DNA from: VAZQ01 sp963807865
Lineage (GTDB): Bacteria > Pseudomonadota > Alphaproteobacteria > Rhizobiales > Xanthobacteraceae
Direction: 5' to 3'
Assembly (NCBI GenBank): GCA_963807865.1
Contig: CAWEDK010000039.1
Location: 434,001 to 498,000, forward strand
DNA: 64,000 nucleotides
Program-made: the position numbers and the translations under genes
The notes under the pieces: generated by a model
Database searches by the model: none
What the model saw: only the letters and a program-made list of their open reading frames with translations
Told to the model about the DNA's origin: nothing
In this document: one piece after another, positions 54,313 to 63,571 of the stretch
Layout of the letters: the number at the start of each line of letters is the position of its first letter
Numbering within the stretch: the stretch's first letter is position 1

Positions 54313-54791
54313 GCGCACCGCGCTGTCTTCCACAACTTCGCCGCCGGCAGGCTCTCCCAGCCGAACGCGTGATCTGTCGGTCCAAGATGCTTCAGATGAT
54401 CGAGCCGCTCGATCGCCTCCTGCACGGTCGGCCGGTGGCCGGCCGGCACCCACCACATGACGAAGTAGCGTTCGGCCATGGTCTCGAACCATTCGTGCCG
54501 CCGCCCATAGAACCGCTTGTGGATGGTCTGCCAGGCGAAGAGCTCCAGCGCCTCGACGCTTTCCCATACCGACAGGTTGACCGCCATGCGCGGATCGCCA
54601 TCGAACGGGCGCGTGTCGATGGCGCTGCCGCTGTCGTCCTGGTAGCGCCAGACAAAGCCGTCGCTGCGTTCCGCGATGCCATTCACCATGGCGAGATTGT
54701 CGACGAAATCCGCCATGCGCGGATCGTTGGCCTCGTAGCGCAGACGGCCGATGTTCAGTTGTGCGAGATGGCGGGTGGGCTGCTGTTCCAC
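54309..54791 (-). CDS. DUF3291 domain protein inside the nuo operon
   Basis: About 160 residues from GTG 54791 (reading VEQQPTRHLAQLNIGRLRY); a longer frame starting at 54827 would overlap the preceding gene. The domain is an antibiotic-biosynthesis-monooxygenase-like (ferredoxin-type) fold: VNGIAERSDGFVWRYQDDSG, AVNLSVWESVEALELFAWQT and FVMWWVPAGHRPTVQEAIER. Two conserved His/Trp clusters are visible. Such proteins are of unknown function, sometimes annotated as heme-degrading-like. It lies 4 nt after the VOC gene and overlaps the pentapeptide gene by 4 nt. Confidence 0.8.
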   Translation of the reverse strand: MEQQPTRHLAQLNIGRLRYEANDPRMADFVDNLAMVNGIAERSDGFVWRYQDDSGSAIDTRPFDGDPRMAVNLSVWESVEALELFAWQTIHKRFYGRRHEWFETMAERYFVMWWVPAGHRPTVQEAIERLDHLKHLGPTDHAFGWESLPAAKLWKTARCA

Positions 54792-54795
54792 GATC

Positions 54796-55175
54796 CTACT
54801 CCGCTGCCATTGCTGCCGCCGGAACACCGAACTTCAACAGATTGCCGTCCGGGTCCCACACGTAGAACTCGCGCATGCCCCAATCGCGGTCGGTAACCGC
54901 CGAAATGCGGCCACCCTCCCCGGCCCGCTGCATGTCGCCATGAACCGCGTCGATATCGTCCGGGCGGATATAGGCCGACGTCATCTCGGCCACCTTCGGA
55001 TCGTCGCACTTCCAGAAGTGAATCTCGATGTCGTCGCGCTGTACGATGGCGTAGCCGTGGTCCGGATAGACGTTGACGATCCCGAAGCCGAGCTTGTCGC
55101 GATACCATGCTGCCGACTTCTGCACATCGGCGGCGGGAAACAGTGGGCATGCCCTGGCGAGACGCGTCATCGTCG

Positions 55176-55179
<4 letters not shown>
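54796..55179 (-). CDS. VOC (glyoxalase/bleomycin-resistance) family protein inside the nuo operon
   Basis: Single VOC domain of about 125 residues. GTG 55179 overlaps the nuoF stop by 4 nt; ATG 55170 (MTRLARACPLFPAADVQKSA) is the alternative. Segments: WYRDKLGFGIVNVYPDHGYA, IVQRDDIEIHFWKCDDPKVA and FYVWDPDGNLLKFGVPAAAM with Glu/His at metal-binding positions. Its closest look-alikes are bleomycin-resistance-like dioxygenase-superfamily proteins of unknown substrate. It is translationally coupled to nuoF. Confidence 0.85.
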
Positions 55180-56485
<1,306 letters not shown>

Positions 56486-56489
56486 CGGT

Positions 56490-57320
56490 TCAGTCCTGCG
56501 GCTTGGAGTCTGTTGCCGGCCTGGCCTTTTCCGACAGCGCTTCCTTCATGGTGGCATTCGGCGAGACGCCATCCTTGGCGCCTTCCGCCGCGACGGTTTC
56601 GAGCGGCGCGGGAGCCTCACGCTTGTTGGCCTCCGGCGACACCTTCTTCGGCGCGACGTCGGTGAGGCTCGGCTGCGACGCGTCCTCGCCGTTGTGCCGC
56701 TTCGCGTACAGCATCGGGTCGGTGAGCGTGGTCAGGCTGCCGATCGGCGCCGAGAACGCGCGGTCGATCTGCGGGCCGGGCTTCACCGGCCTGCCGCGCG
56801 CAAACCCATCGAGCACCTTCTCGAAGCTCTCGGGCGTGAGGTCCTCATAGGTGTCGTTCCAGATCAGCACCATCGGGGCGTTGACGCAGGCGCCCAGGCA
56901 CTCGACCTCCTCCCAGGAGAAATCGCCATCGGCCGAGACGTGGAACGGTTCGTGACTGATGCGGCGCTGGCAGACGTCGAGAATCTTCTCGGCACCGCGC
57001 AAGCGGCATGGCGTGGTGCCGCAAACCTGGATGTGCGCCTTGCGGCCGACCGGCTGCAGCAGGAACATGGTGTAGAAGGTCGCGACCTCGAGCGCGCGGA
57101 TATGCGCCATGCTGAGGAAATCGGCGACGTAGCGGATCGCCGCCTCCGGCAGCCAGCCGTAGTGCTGTTCCTGCGCCCGCCAGAGCAGCGGGATGACGGC
57201 CGACTGCTGGCGGCCTTCCGGATATTTGGCGATCTGCTGCTTGGCCCAGGCCAGGTTCTCCGCCGTGAAGGCGAATTCCTTCGGCTGCAGCTCGGGCGGG
57301 GCAAGGCGGCGAACGGACAT
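56490..57320 (-). CDS. nuoE: NADH-quinone oxidoreductase subunit E with long C-terminal tail
   Basis: 2Fe-2S (N1a) subunit. 276 residues in a clean frame. The thioredoxin-like domain contains CGTTPCRLRGAEKIL and SWEEVECLGACVNAPMVLIW, giving the four cysteine ligands. The family core ends near residue 175 (VLDGFARGRPVKPGPQ). About 100 further residues are low-complexity, rich in Ala, Pro, Lys and Glu (SLTDVAPKKVSPEANKREAP). Such tails are seen in several rhizobial NuoE proteins. It follows nuoD by ~73 nt. Confidence 0.95.
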   Translation of the reverse strand: MSVRRLAPPELQPKEFAFTAENLAWAKQQIAKYPEGRQQSAVIPLLWRAQEQHYGWLPEAAIRYVADFLSMAHIRALEVATFYTMFLLQPVGRKAHIQVCGTTPCRLRGAEKILDVCQRRISHEPFHVSADGDFSWEEVECLGACVNAPMVLIWNDTYEDLTPESFEKVLDGFARGRPVKPGPQIDRAFSAPIGSLTTLTDPMLYAKRHNGEDASQPSLTDVAPKKVSPEANKREAPAPLETVAAEGAKDGVSPNATMKEALSEKARPATDSKPQD

Positions 57321-57393
57321 CGTTAGCCCTCCCCGCGCTGGGTTCGTGGCGCTCGCACGCCGGCCGAAACGGATAAAATGGCGGCGGACGCCC

Positions 57394-58593
57394 TCACCGG
57401 TCGACCTCCCCGAACACGATGTCGAGCGAGCCGAGCACGGCCGAGACGTCGGCCAGCATCAGCCCCTTGCAGAGAAAATCCATCGCCGAGAGGTGGGCGA
57501 AGCCCGGCGCCCTGATCTTGCACTTGTACGGTTTGTTGGTGCCGTCGGCGATCAGGTAGACGCCGAACTCGCCCTTCGGCGCTTCGACGGCGGCATAGAC
57601 TTCGCCGGCCGGCACGTGGAAGCCTTCGGTATAGAGCTTGAAGTGATGGATGAGCGCTTCCATCGAGCGCTTCATCTCCTCGCGCTTCGGCGGCACGATC
57701 TTGTTGTCATCCACCGAGACGCGCCCCTGGCCTTCCGGCGAGCGCAGCTTCTCAAGGCACTGCTTCATGATCCGGATCGACTGCCGCATCTCTTCCATGC
57801 GGATGCAATAGCGATCGTAGTTGTCGCCGTTCTTGCCGATCGGAATGTCGAAATCGAGTTCGGAATAGCACTCGTAGGGCTGCGCCTTGCGCAGGTCCCA
57901 GGCGGCGCCCGAGCCGCGCACCATCACGCCGGAGAAACCCCAGGCCCAGGCGTCCTTGAGATCGACCAGCCCGATGTCGACGTTGCGCTGCTTGAAGATG
58001 CGGTTGCCGGTCAGCAGGGTTTCGAGATCGTCGCAGACCTTGAGAAAGGGGTCGCAGAACGCCCAGATGTCGTCGATCAGCTTTTCCGGCAGGTCCTGGT
58101 GCACGCCGCCGACGCGGAAGTAGGCCGCGTGCATGCGCGAGCCGGACGCCCGCTCGTAGAACACCATCAGCTTCTCGCGCTCTTCGAAGCCCCACAGCGG
58201 CGGCGTCAGCGCGCCGACGTCCATCGCCTGCGTGGTGACGTTGAGAAGGTGCGACAGCAGCCGGCCGATCTCGCAGTAGAGCACGCGGATCAGTTGCGCG
58301 CGCCTGGGCACCGTGAGCCCGAGCAGCTTCTCGGCCGCCAGGCAGAACGCGTGCTCCTGGTTCATCGGCGCGACGTAATCGAGCCGGTCGAAATACGGGA
58401 TCGCCTGCAGGTAGGTCTTGGCTTCGATCAGCTTTTCGGTGCCGCGATGCAGGAGCCCGATATGCGGATCGACGCGCTCGACCACCTCGCCATCGAGCTC
58501 CAGCACCAGCCGCAGCACGCCATGCGCCGCCGGATGCTGCGGCCCGAAATTGATGGTGAAGTTGCGCAGATTGTCGCTCATCGGCTCGGTCAT
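57394..58593 (-). CDS. nuoD: NADH-quinone oxidoreductase subunit D
   Basis: 49-kDa quinone-chamber subunit, related to the NiFe-hydrogenase large subunit. ATG 58593 (MTEPMSDNLRNFTINFGPQH) gives 399 residues; MSDN at 58581 is the other candidate. Motifs: FGPQHPAAHGVLRLVLELDG, HIGLLHRGTEKLIE, YFDRLDYVAPMNQEHAF and SVDDNKIVPPKREEMKRSME, ending LGSLDIVFGEVDR. The frame continues open upstream into the GFA gene, which gives a false fusion. I judge the ATGA overlap at 58590-58593 to be the true boundary. Confidence 0.95.
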   Translation of the reverse strand: MTEPMSDNLRNFTINFGPQHPAAHGVLRLVLELDGEVVERVDPHIGLLHRGTEKLIEAKTYLQAIPYFDRLDYVAPMNQEHAFCLAAEKLLGLTVPRRAQLIRVLYCEIGRLLSHLLNVTTQAMDVGALTPPLWGFEEREKLMVFYERASGSRMHAAYFRVGGVHQDLPEKLIDDIWAFCDPFLKVCDDLETLLTGNRIFKQRNVDIGLVDLKDAWAWGFSGVMVRGSGAAWDLRKAQPYECYSELDFDIPIGKNGDNYDRYCIRMEEMRQSIRIMKQCLEKLRSPEGQGRVSVDDNKIVPPKREEMKRSMEALIHHFKLYTEGFHVPAGEVYAAVEAPKGEFGVYLIADGTNKPYKCKIRAPGFAHLSAMDFLCKGLMLADVSAVLGSLDIVFGEVDR

Positions 58594-59018
58594 TCCTTCG
58601 CCTCGAGCGGCTTCGGACGGCGCGAAGGCGGCAAACACTTCGGCGCCCGTCATGTTGTGCGTCGCGTTGGCGAAGTCGTAATAGGCCGGCTTCTCGTCGA
58701 TGAAGATCTGGCTGGCGAGGGCATATCCGGCGCGGTCGTCGAACGCCTCCGCCGAGACGAAATACATGTCCTTGCCGACCAGCCGGTAGAACAACGGCGT
58801 GCCGCAGGTCGTGCAGAAACACCGCTCGGCCCATTCCGAAGAGCGATAGACGCCAAGGCACGCCGGGTCTTCGACTTTGCAAGCGTGTCGCCGCAGTCGA
58901 GCACCAGGAACGGCCCGGCCGACCACCGCCGGCACATGCCGCAGTGGCAGGCGCCGACGTTGCGATTCGTGGAGCGCGCGGTGAAGCGCACCGCGCCGCA
59001 GAGACAGCCGCCGGACAT
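58590..59018 (-). CDS. GFA / CENP-V family zinc protein inside the nuo operon (frameshifts)
   Basis: Glutathione-dependent formaldehyde-activating (GFA, CENP-V/Mss4-like) family protein of ~141 residues after repair. Zinc-binding cysteines are visible: SGGCLCGAVRF at the start, NVGACHCGMCRRWSAGPF and RCFCTTCGTPLFYRL. The C-terminal part reads FIDEKPAYYDFANATHNMTG. The frame changes near 58875 and again near 58620. The last stretch then reads PKPLEAKE and its stop overlaps the nuoD ATG. The reaction is unknown; family members are often annotated as GSH-formaldehyde adduct enzymes without proof. It lies 24 nt after nuoC. Confidence 0.8.
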
Positions 59019-59042
59019 GACTGCACCGGGGCTGCTATCATC

Positions 59043-59655
59043 TCACGACCCCTTCGCCTTCTCGTCGCCCGGCAGGCCATAGGCGCCCGGCCCTTCCCAC
59101 GGCGACAGGAAGTCGAAGTTGCGGAACTCCTGCGTCGAGCCGAACCGGCTCGTAGACCACGCGCTTCTGCTCGTCGTCGTAGCGCACCTCGACGAAGCCG
59201 GTGAGCGGGAAGTCCTTGCGCAGCGGATGCCCCTCGAAGCCGTAGTCGGTGAGCAGGCGCCGCATGTCGGGATGGCCGGTGAACGGCACGCCGTAGAGAT
59301 CGTAGGCCTCGCGCTCGAACCAGTTCGCGCCCGGGAAAGACCTCGATGATCGACGGCACCGGTTCGCCTTCGGCGACCTCGAGCTTCACCCGGATGCGGG
59401 CATTCTGCTTGGGCGACAGCAGGTGATAGACGACATCGAAGCGCCGCTCGCGGCCGGGCCAGTCGACCGCCGTGACATCGACGAACACCCAGAACTGGCA
59501 GCGCTCGTCATCGCGCAGGAAGGTCATGACCTTCACGATGTCGTGCGCCGGTCGCGGTCACGTTGAGTTCGCCGTGCGCCACCGCGTGGCCGGTGACCGA
59601 GCCCGCCAGCGCGCCCGCGATGCGTCTCGCCAAGTCTGTTGAGGCTCTCGTCCAT
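59043..59655 (-). CDS. nuoC: NADH-quinone oxidoreductase subunit C (frameshifts)
   Basis: 30-kDa peripheral subunit. Span fits ~204 residues. The N-terminus MDESLNRLGETIAGALAGS, the core VMTFLRDDERCQFWVFVDVT and PGRERRFDVVYHLLSPKQNA, and the end MPFTGHPDMRRLLTDYGFEG, HPLRKDFPLTGFVEVRYDDE are in three frames. Breaks fall near 59555, 59335 and 59135. The last residues read GDEKAKGS. The GxxFxxHPxLRRLxTDYGFEGHPLRKDFPLxG block is the family signature. It follows nuoB by ~17 nt. Not fused to NuoD, unlike in some gammaproteobacteria. Confidence 0.9.
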
Positions 59656-59672
59656 GACGTCTGCGCGCGCCT

Positions 59673-60249
59673 TCAGCGTTCGATCGTGCCGGTGCGGCGG
59701 ATCTTCTTCTGCAACATCAGCACGCCGTAGAGCAGCGCTTCGGCGGTCGGCGGGCAGCCGGGCACGTAGATGTCGACCGGGCACGATCCGGTCGCAGCCG
59801 CGCACGACCGAATAGGAGTAGTGGTAGTAGCCGCCGCCGTTCGCGCACGAGCCCATCGAAATGACGTAGCGCGGCTCCGGCATCTGGTCGTAGACCTTGC
59901 GCAGCGCGGGCGCCATCTTGTTGGTCAGCGTGCCGGCGACGATCATCACGTCGGACTGGCGCGGCGAAGCGCGCGGCGCAAAGCCGAACCGCTCCGCGTC
60001 ATAGCGCGGCATCGACATCTGCATCATCTCGACCGCGCAGCAGGCGAGCCCGAACGTCATCCACATCAGCGAGCCGGTGCGCGCCCATATGATGAGGTCG
60101 TCGGCGGCCGCGACCAGGAATCCCTTGTCGGACAATTCGGCATTCAATCCGACGAAGAAGCTGTCGTCCGCGCCGACCGGCTTGCCGGTCCGCGGATCGA
60201 GAATTCCCGTCGCCGGCGGGGCAATGACGGCGCTGCGCTCTAGTCCCAT
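59673..60249 (-). CDS. nuoB: NADH-quinone oxidoreductase subunit B (one frameshift)
   Basis: Carries cluster N2, the last electron donor to quinone. Repaired length is 191 residues. Start ATG 60249 (MGLERSAVIAPPATGILD). The unusual adjacent cysteine pair is in FGLACCAVEMMQMSMPRYD. The others are in VISMGSCANGGGYYHYSYSV and, after an extra C near 59782, the VPGCPPTAEALLYG segment. It overlaps the nuoA stop by 10 nt. The break removes the last cysteine ligand if not repaired, so I treat it as an error. Confidence 0.93.
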
Positions 60250-60604
60250 TCGAGCGCTCCTTTCCGCCACTCATATATGAAGCCGACGGTCAGAACGCCA
60301 AGAAACAGCATCATCGACCAGTAGCCGTAGAGGCCGAGATCCCGAACGCGACCGCCCACGGGAACAGGAACGTGACCTCCAGATCGAAGATGATGAACAG
60401 GATGGCGACGAGATAGAAACGCACGTCGAACTTCATGCGCGCGTCGTCGAACGGGTTGAATCCGCATTCGTAGGCCGAGAGCTTTTCGGCGTCCGGGCGC
60501 TTGTAGGCCACCACGAAAGGCGCGAGCAGGAGCGCGACGCAGATGCCAAGCGCGATCGCGACGAACACCACGAGGGGCAGATAATCCAGCAGCAGTTCGT
60601 TCAT
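60240..60604 (-). CDS. nuoA: NADH-quinone oxidoreductase subunit A (one frameshift)
   Basis: Small membrane subunit, first gene of the complex I operon. Repaired length is 121 residues with three helices. Start ATG 60604 (MNELLLDYLPLVVFVAIALG). Conserved: SAYECGFNPFDDARMKFDVR (the flexible loop bearing the key Cys) and FIIFDLEVTFLFPWAVAFG. One missing base near 60345; the frame then reads DLGLYGYWSMMLFLGVLTVG and ends EWRKGALEWD. The promoter of the whole operon should lie in 60605-60898. Confidence 0.92.
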
Positions 60605-60898
60605 CGGCGACACCCCGGACGGCCTGGCGCGGGAGCCCCGCTTGGCACCATCCCGCAAGATGCCGTGGGGCCACAAGAAAACGCCCTTGTCACAATTCAG
60701 ATTCGTTCCAAGGGACGTGAGCGCTTTGGCTTAGCGCAGTGCACAATGAGGCGCAAGTCAGCCTCTCCACAGCGCCCTCTCCTGCATCCGCCGATGCGCC
60801 GCCGCATGCCGTCCCGCCGCGCCCGGCCCTGGGCTTCGCCCCGGTCCTCGCTGTAGGCTTGCGTCCAACAAACCGCATTCGCGATGGGGAGGTAACAT
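60605..60898. other. Divergent gap between nuoA and the BKACE gene
   Basis: 294 nt separating two divergent genes, so it should contain the promoter of the nuo operon (minus) and of the BKACE gene (plus). I see GGGGAGG at 60886-60892 as the ribosome-binding site of the plus-strand gene. I find no convincing -35/-10 pair, operator palindrome or small ORF; short frames here have no coding character. Confidence 0.4.
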
Positions 60899-61796
60899 AT
60901 GCAACGCAAGGTCATGATCTCATGCGCGGTCACCGGCTCGGCGGACACGCCGCGGCCGCAATCCGGCGGTGCCGGTGACCCCGGAGCAGATCGCCAAGTC
61001 GTCGATCGACGCCGCCAAGGCCGGCGCGGCGATCGTGCACATTCATGTGCGCAATCCCAAGACCACCAAGCCCAGCATGGACGGCGCGCTCTACCGCGAG
61101 GTCGTGGAGCGCATCAGGGACAGCGGCACGGACGTGCTGATCAACCTCACCACCGGTCCGGGCGCGCGCTTCGAGCACGACGCCACGGATCCTTCGAAGC
61201 CCGGCCCCGACAGCACGTTGCGATCGCCGGAGGACCGGGTGCGCCACGTGGTCGAGCTCAAGCCCGACATCTGCAGCCTCGACATGGGCAGCCTCAACAT
61301 GGGCGACCGGGTGTTCGTCAACACGCCGGCGCACCTGCAAACCATGGCGCTCGCCATCAAGGATGCCGGCGTGACGCCGGAACTCGAAGTGTTCGAGACC
61401 GGGCACCTCATGCTCGCCAAGCGGTTCCTCGAGAACGGCTATGTCAAAGGGCCCGGCATGTTCCAGATCTGCCTCGGGATCGCCTGGGGCCAGCCGGCGA
61501 CGCCGGAGGCGATGAGCTACATGCGCAGCCTGCTGCCGCAGGAGTCGCCCTGGTTCGCCTTCGGCATCTCGCTCCATCAGTTCCCGATGGTGGCGCAGGC
61601 CGTTCTGCTCGGCGGGCATCCGCGCGTCGGGATGGAGGACAACATCTATCTCGAGAAGGGCAAGCTCGCGCCCAGCAACGCCGCGCTGGTCGAGAAGGCC
61701 GCCAAGATCATCGAAATCCTGGGCGACCAGGTCGCGACTCCCAACGAAGCGCGGGACATCCTCGGGCTGAGGGCAAAGGCCGGCGCAAACGTCTGA
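60899..61796 (+). CDS. BKACE family (DUF849) beta-keto acid cleavage enzyme (one frameshift)
   Basis: Zinc-dependent enzyme that condenses a beta-keto acid with acetyl-CoA and splits it, giving acetoacetate and a new CoA ester. Repaired length is 298 residues. Start ATG 60899 (MQRKVMISCAVTGSADTPR), preceded by GGGGAGG. Motifs: AAIVHIHVRNPKTTKPSMDG (HxH zinc ligands), VLINLTTGPGA, CSLDMGSLNMGDRVFVN, FETGHLMLAKRF and GGHPRVGMEDNIYLEKG. One extra base near 60970 breaks the N-terminus. Known members act on 3-keto-5-aminohexanoate (lysine fermentation) or dehydrocarnitine. There are no lysine- or carnitine-pathway neighbours here, so the substrate is open. Confidence 0.88.
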
Positions 61797-61869
61797 CCGG
61801 ATGAGCGTAGCCGATGCGCGCTTTGGCGCACCAGCCGGTCCGTAAGTCACCTCGGCTGAAGCTGGAAAA

Positions 61870-61946
<77 letters not shown>

Positions 61947-62207
61947 GCATGGGGTGCAGCGGAGTTAAATGCCGACCCTGCGCAAGTCAAGCGCGGTGCG
62001 CGAAATGGCGATCCTGCGGGCAAAACCGAGGCTCCGCGCATGGCGGGAGCCGCTCCGAGGCCCGTGGTTAGCGGGTTTTCGCGGGATGGCATCGAAAAAA
62101 CCCACATTTTTCGATATTAAGTCATGGTCAGACCCTATCCGAATCGTCTAATGCGCTTTCGTGACAGGTGGCTGTGTGGTCACCGTCGACAACGAGGAGG
62201 GCCAGTT

Positions 62208-62510
62208 ATGGCAGTCAAGAAAGCGGGCACACAAGCGACCGTGACCCTGAAACACATCGCCGCAAACCTTGCGGAATCCCACGAGATGTCGAAGAAGCAG
62301 ACCGAGGCTGTCCTCGGCGACTTGGTTGGCCTCGTGACCAAGCACCTCAAGAAGGGCGACCGCATCCGCATCGGCGGACTTGGCATCCTCCAGGTGCGCA
62401 AGCGCGCCGCCCGCATGGGCCGCAATCCGGCCACCGGCGAGCCGATCCAGATCAAGGCCAGCAAGAAGGTCGCCTTCCGCGCGGCCAAGGAACTCAAGGA
62501 AGCGGTCTGA
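62208..62510 (+). CDS. hup: HU family DNA-binding protein
   Basis: Nucleoid protein that bends DNA as a dimer. 100 residues from ATG 62208 (MAVKKAGTQATVTLKHIAAN); GAGGAGG lies 7 nt upstream at 62194-62200. The HU core reads EMSKKQTEAVLGDLVGLVTK, GDRIRIGGLGILQVRKRAAR and MGRNPATGEPIQIKASKKVA, with the Pro of the DNA-intercalating arm in the RNPATGE motif. Compared with classic HU it has an N-terminal Lys/Ala-rich leader (AVKKAGTQATVTLK). It lies between two tRNA genes on the opposite strand and faces lon, whereas in many alphaproteobacteria hup follows lon in the same direction. Confidence 0.94.
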   Translation: MAVKKAGTQATVTLKHIAANLAESHEMSKKQTEAVLGDLVGLVTKHLKKGDRIRIGGLGILQVRKRAARMGRNPATGEPIQIKASKKVAFRAAKELKEAV

Positions 62511-62640
62511 TCACACGCCCTGCCAAGGCGGGGACCTCTTTCGCATCCCGTCGGCGGCCCTTATGGGGCCGTCGGCGGATGTTGATCCTTACAGCAGACC
62601 TGCCGAAGCGCTAGCTGGCGCAAATGCTAAGCGCGAAGGC

Positions 62641-62716
62641 TGGTGGGCGGTGACGGACTCGAACCGCCGACATCCTGCGTGTAAAGCAGGCGCTCTACCA
62701 ACTGAGCTAACCGCCC
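62641..62716 (-). tRNA. tRNA-Val (anticodon TAC)
   Basis: 76 nt. The acceptor GGGCGGT pairs with ACCGCCC, with discriminator A and an encoded CCA. The D-arm is AGCTCAGTTGGTAGAGC, the anticodon loop TTTACAC gives TAC, and the T-arm contains GGTTCGAGTCC. All stems pair. Confidence 0.95.
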
Positions 62717-62877
62717 TCGCCGCGCATGTATCGCCACGCTGGCCTGTCTGCAAGCAGACTTATGCGTGCGTTGCGCCGCCCCGATAACGTCGGCCTTCGA
62801 CACCGTTGCTCATTGTCGCAGACTGCAAGCGAACGCGCCGCCGATCGCTGACGCGGTGTACGGAGGCCGCTCCGCCG

Positions 62878-63292
62878 TCAGGCCGGCTTCTTGGCGCCCT
62901 TCGGCGCGCGGAAGCCCGCCGCGGTGCTCTCCTTCTCGCACATGTAGGCACCGCTCTTGGTCTTGCCGTAAGCCTTGCTCGTGCTGGAATGAAAGACTTT
63001 GGAGCGCAGGTTGACCCACACGATGTTTCGGTTGGGCAGGAGGTCTTCGCCTCGGCCTCGGTCTTGAACTGCCCTTGTCCAAGGTCGCGGGCGTCGCGGC
63101 CGGCACCGGCAGGCCGAGGCATTCCGCCAGTAGGTTCGTCTGGGTCTTGCCGGCGGCTTCCGCGGTCGCCTTGTTGGCCGTCCATTCGGCATTGCATTCC
63201 TTGCGGGTCTTGGCCTGCGCCGACAGCGTTGACCATGCCAAGCAAGCCGCGACCGCGGCACACAACGCAACCGTACCGAAATTCGTCGTCAT
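62878..63292 (-). CDS. Small secreted protein of unknown function (two frameshifts)
   Basis: About 138 residues after repair. A signal peptide is clear (MTTNFGTVALCAAVAACLAW, cleavage after SAQA). Then KTRKECNAEWTANKATAEAA, a motif common in small periplasmic proteins of the PsiF-like kind. The C-terminal half reads IVWVNLRSKVFHSSTSKAYG, KTKSGAYMCEKESTAAGFRA and ends KGAKKPA. The VWVN(x)SKVYH...YG(K/N)TK(x)GAYMCEK pattern is a recurring rhizobial hypothetical family. The frame breaks near 63070 and 63025, each fitting one missing base. Function unknown; the C-x-C-poor oxidised fold suggests a periplasmic location. Confidence 0.75.
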
Positions 63293-63513
63293 GGGTCATG
63301 TCTCCCAAAAAGGCTTGCCGGGCGCGCGCACTTTGTCCGGAGATTAGCCGCGCGTTGCCGTTCTGACGTCGCCCCGAGCCCGCCCCGTCGCAGCCCGCGC
63401 TGGCTCGCGACTACCGGGCTATGGCTGCAAACGTGCGGTTTTCACCCTGGGGTTGTCAAGACGCGTAGACCGCGGATCAGCGACGACGCAACCGGACGGC
63501 TTCCCCGGCAACG

Positions 63514-63539
63514 AAAAGGCGGCGCCCTGCGGCGCCGCC
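63514..63539 (-). terminator. Terminator downstream of lon
   Basis: Read on the minus strand: GGCGGCGCC, loop GCAG, GGCGCCGCC, then TTTT. A perfect 9-bp stem with a short U-tract, 33 nt after the lon stop. Confidence 0.85.
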
Positions 63540-63571
63540 CCTCGATTTCGTCGTTAGCTGGATCGCGCGCT

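Noticed and set aside
57394..58935. Genuine GFA-NuoD fusion protein
   Set aside because: The frame can be resolved into two genes with an ATGA overlap, and other indels surround it.
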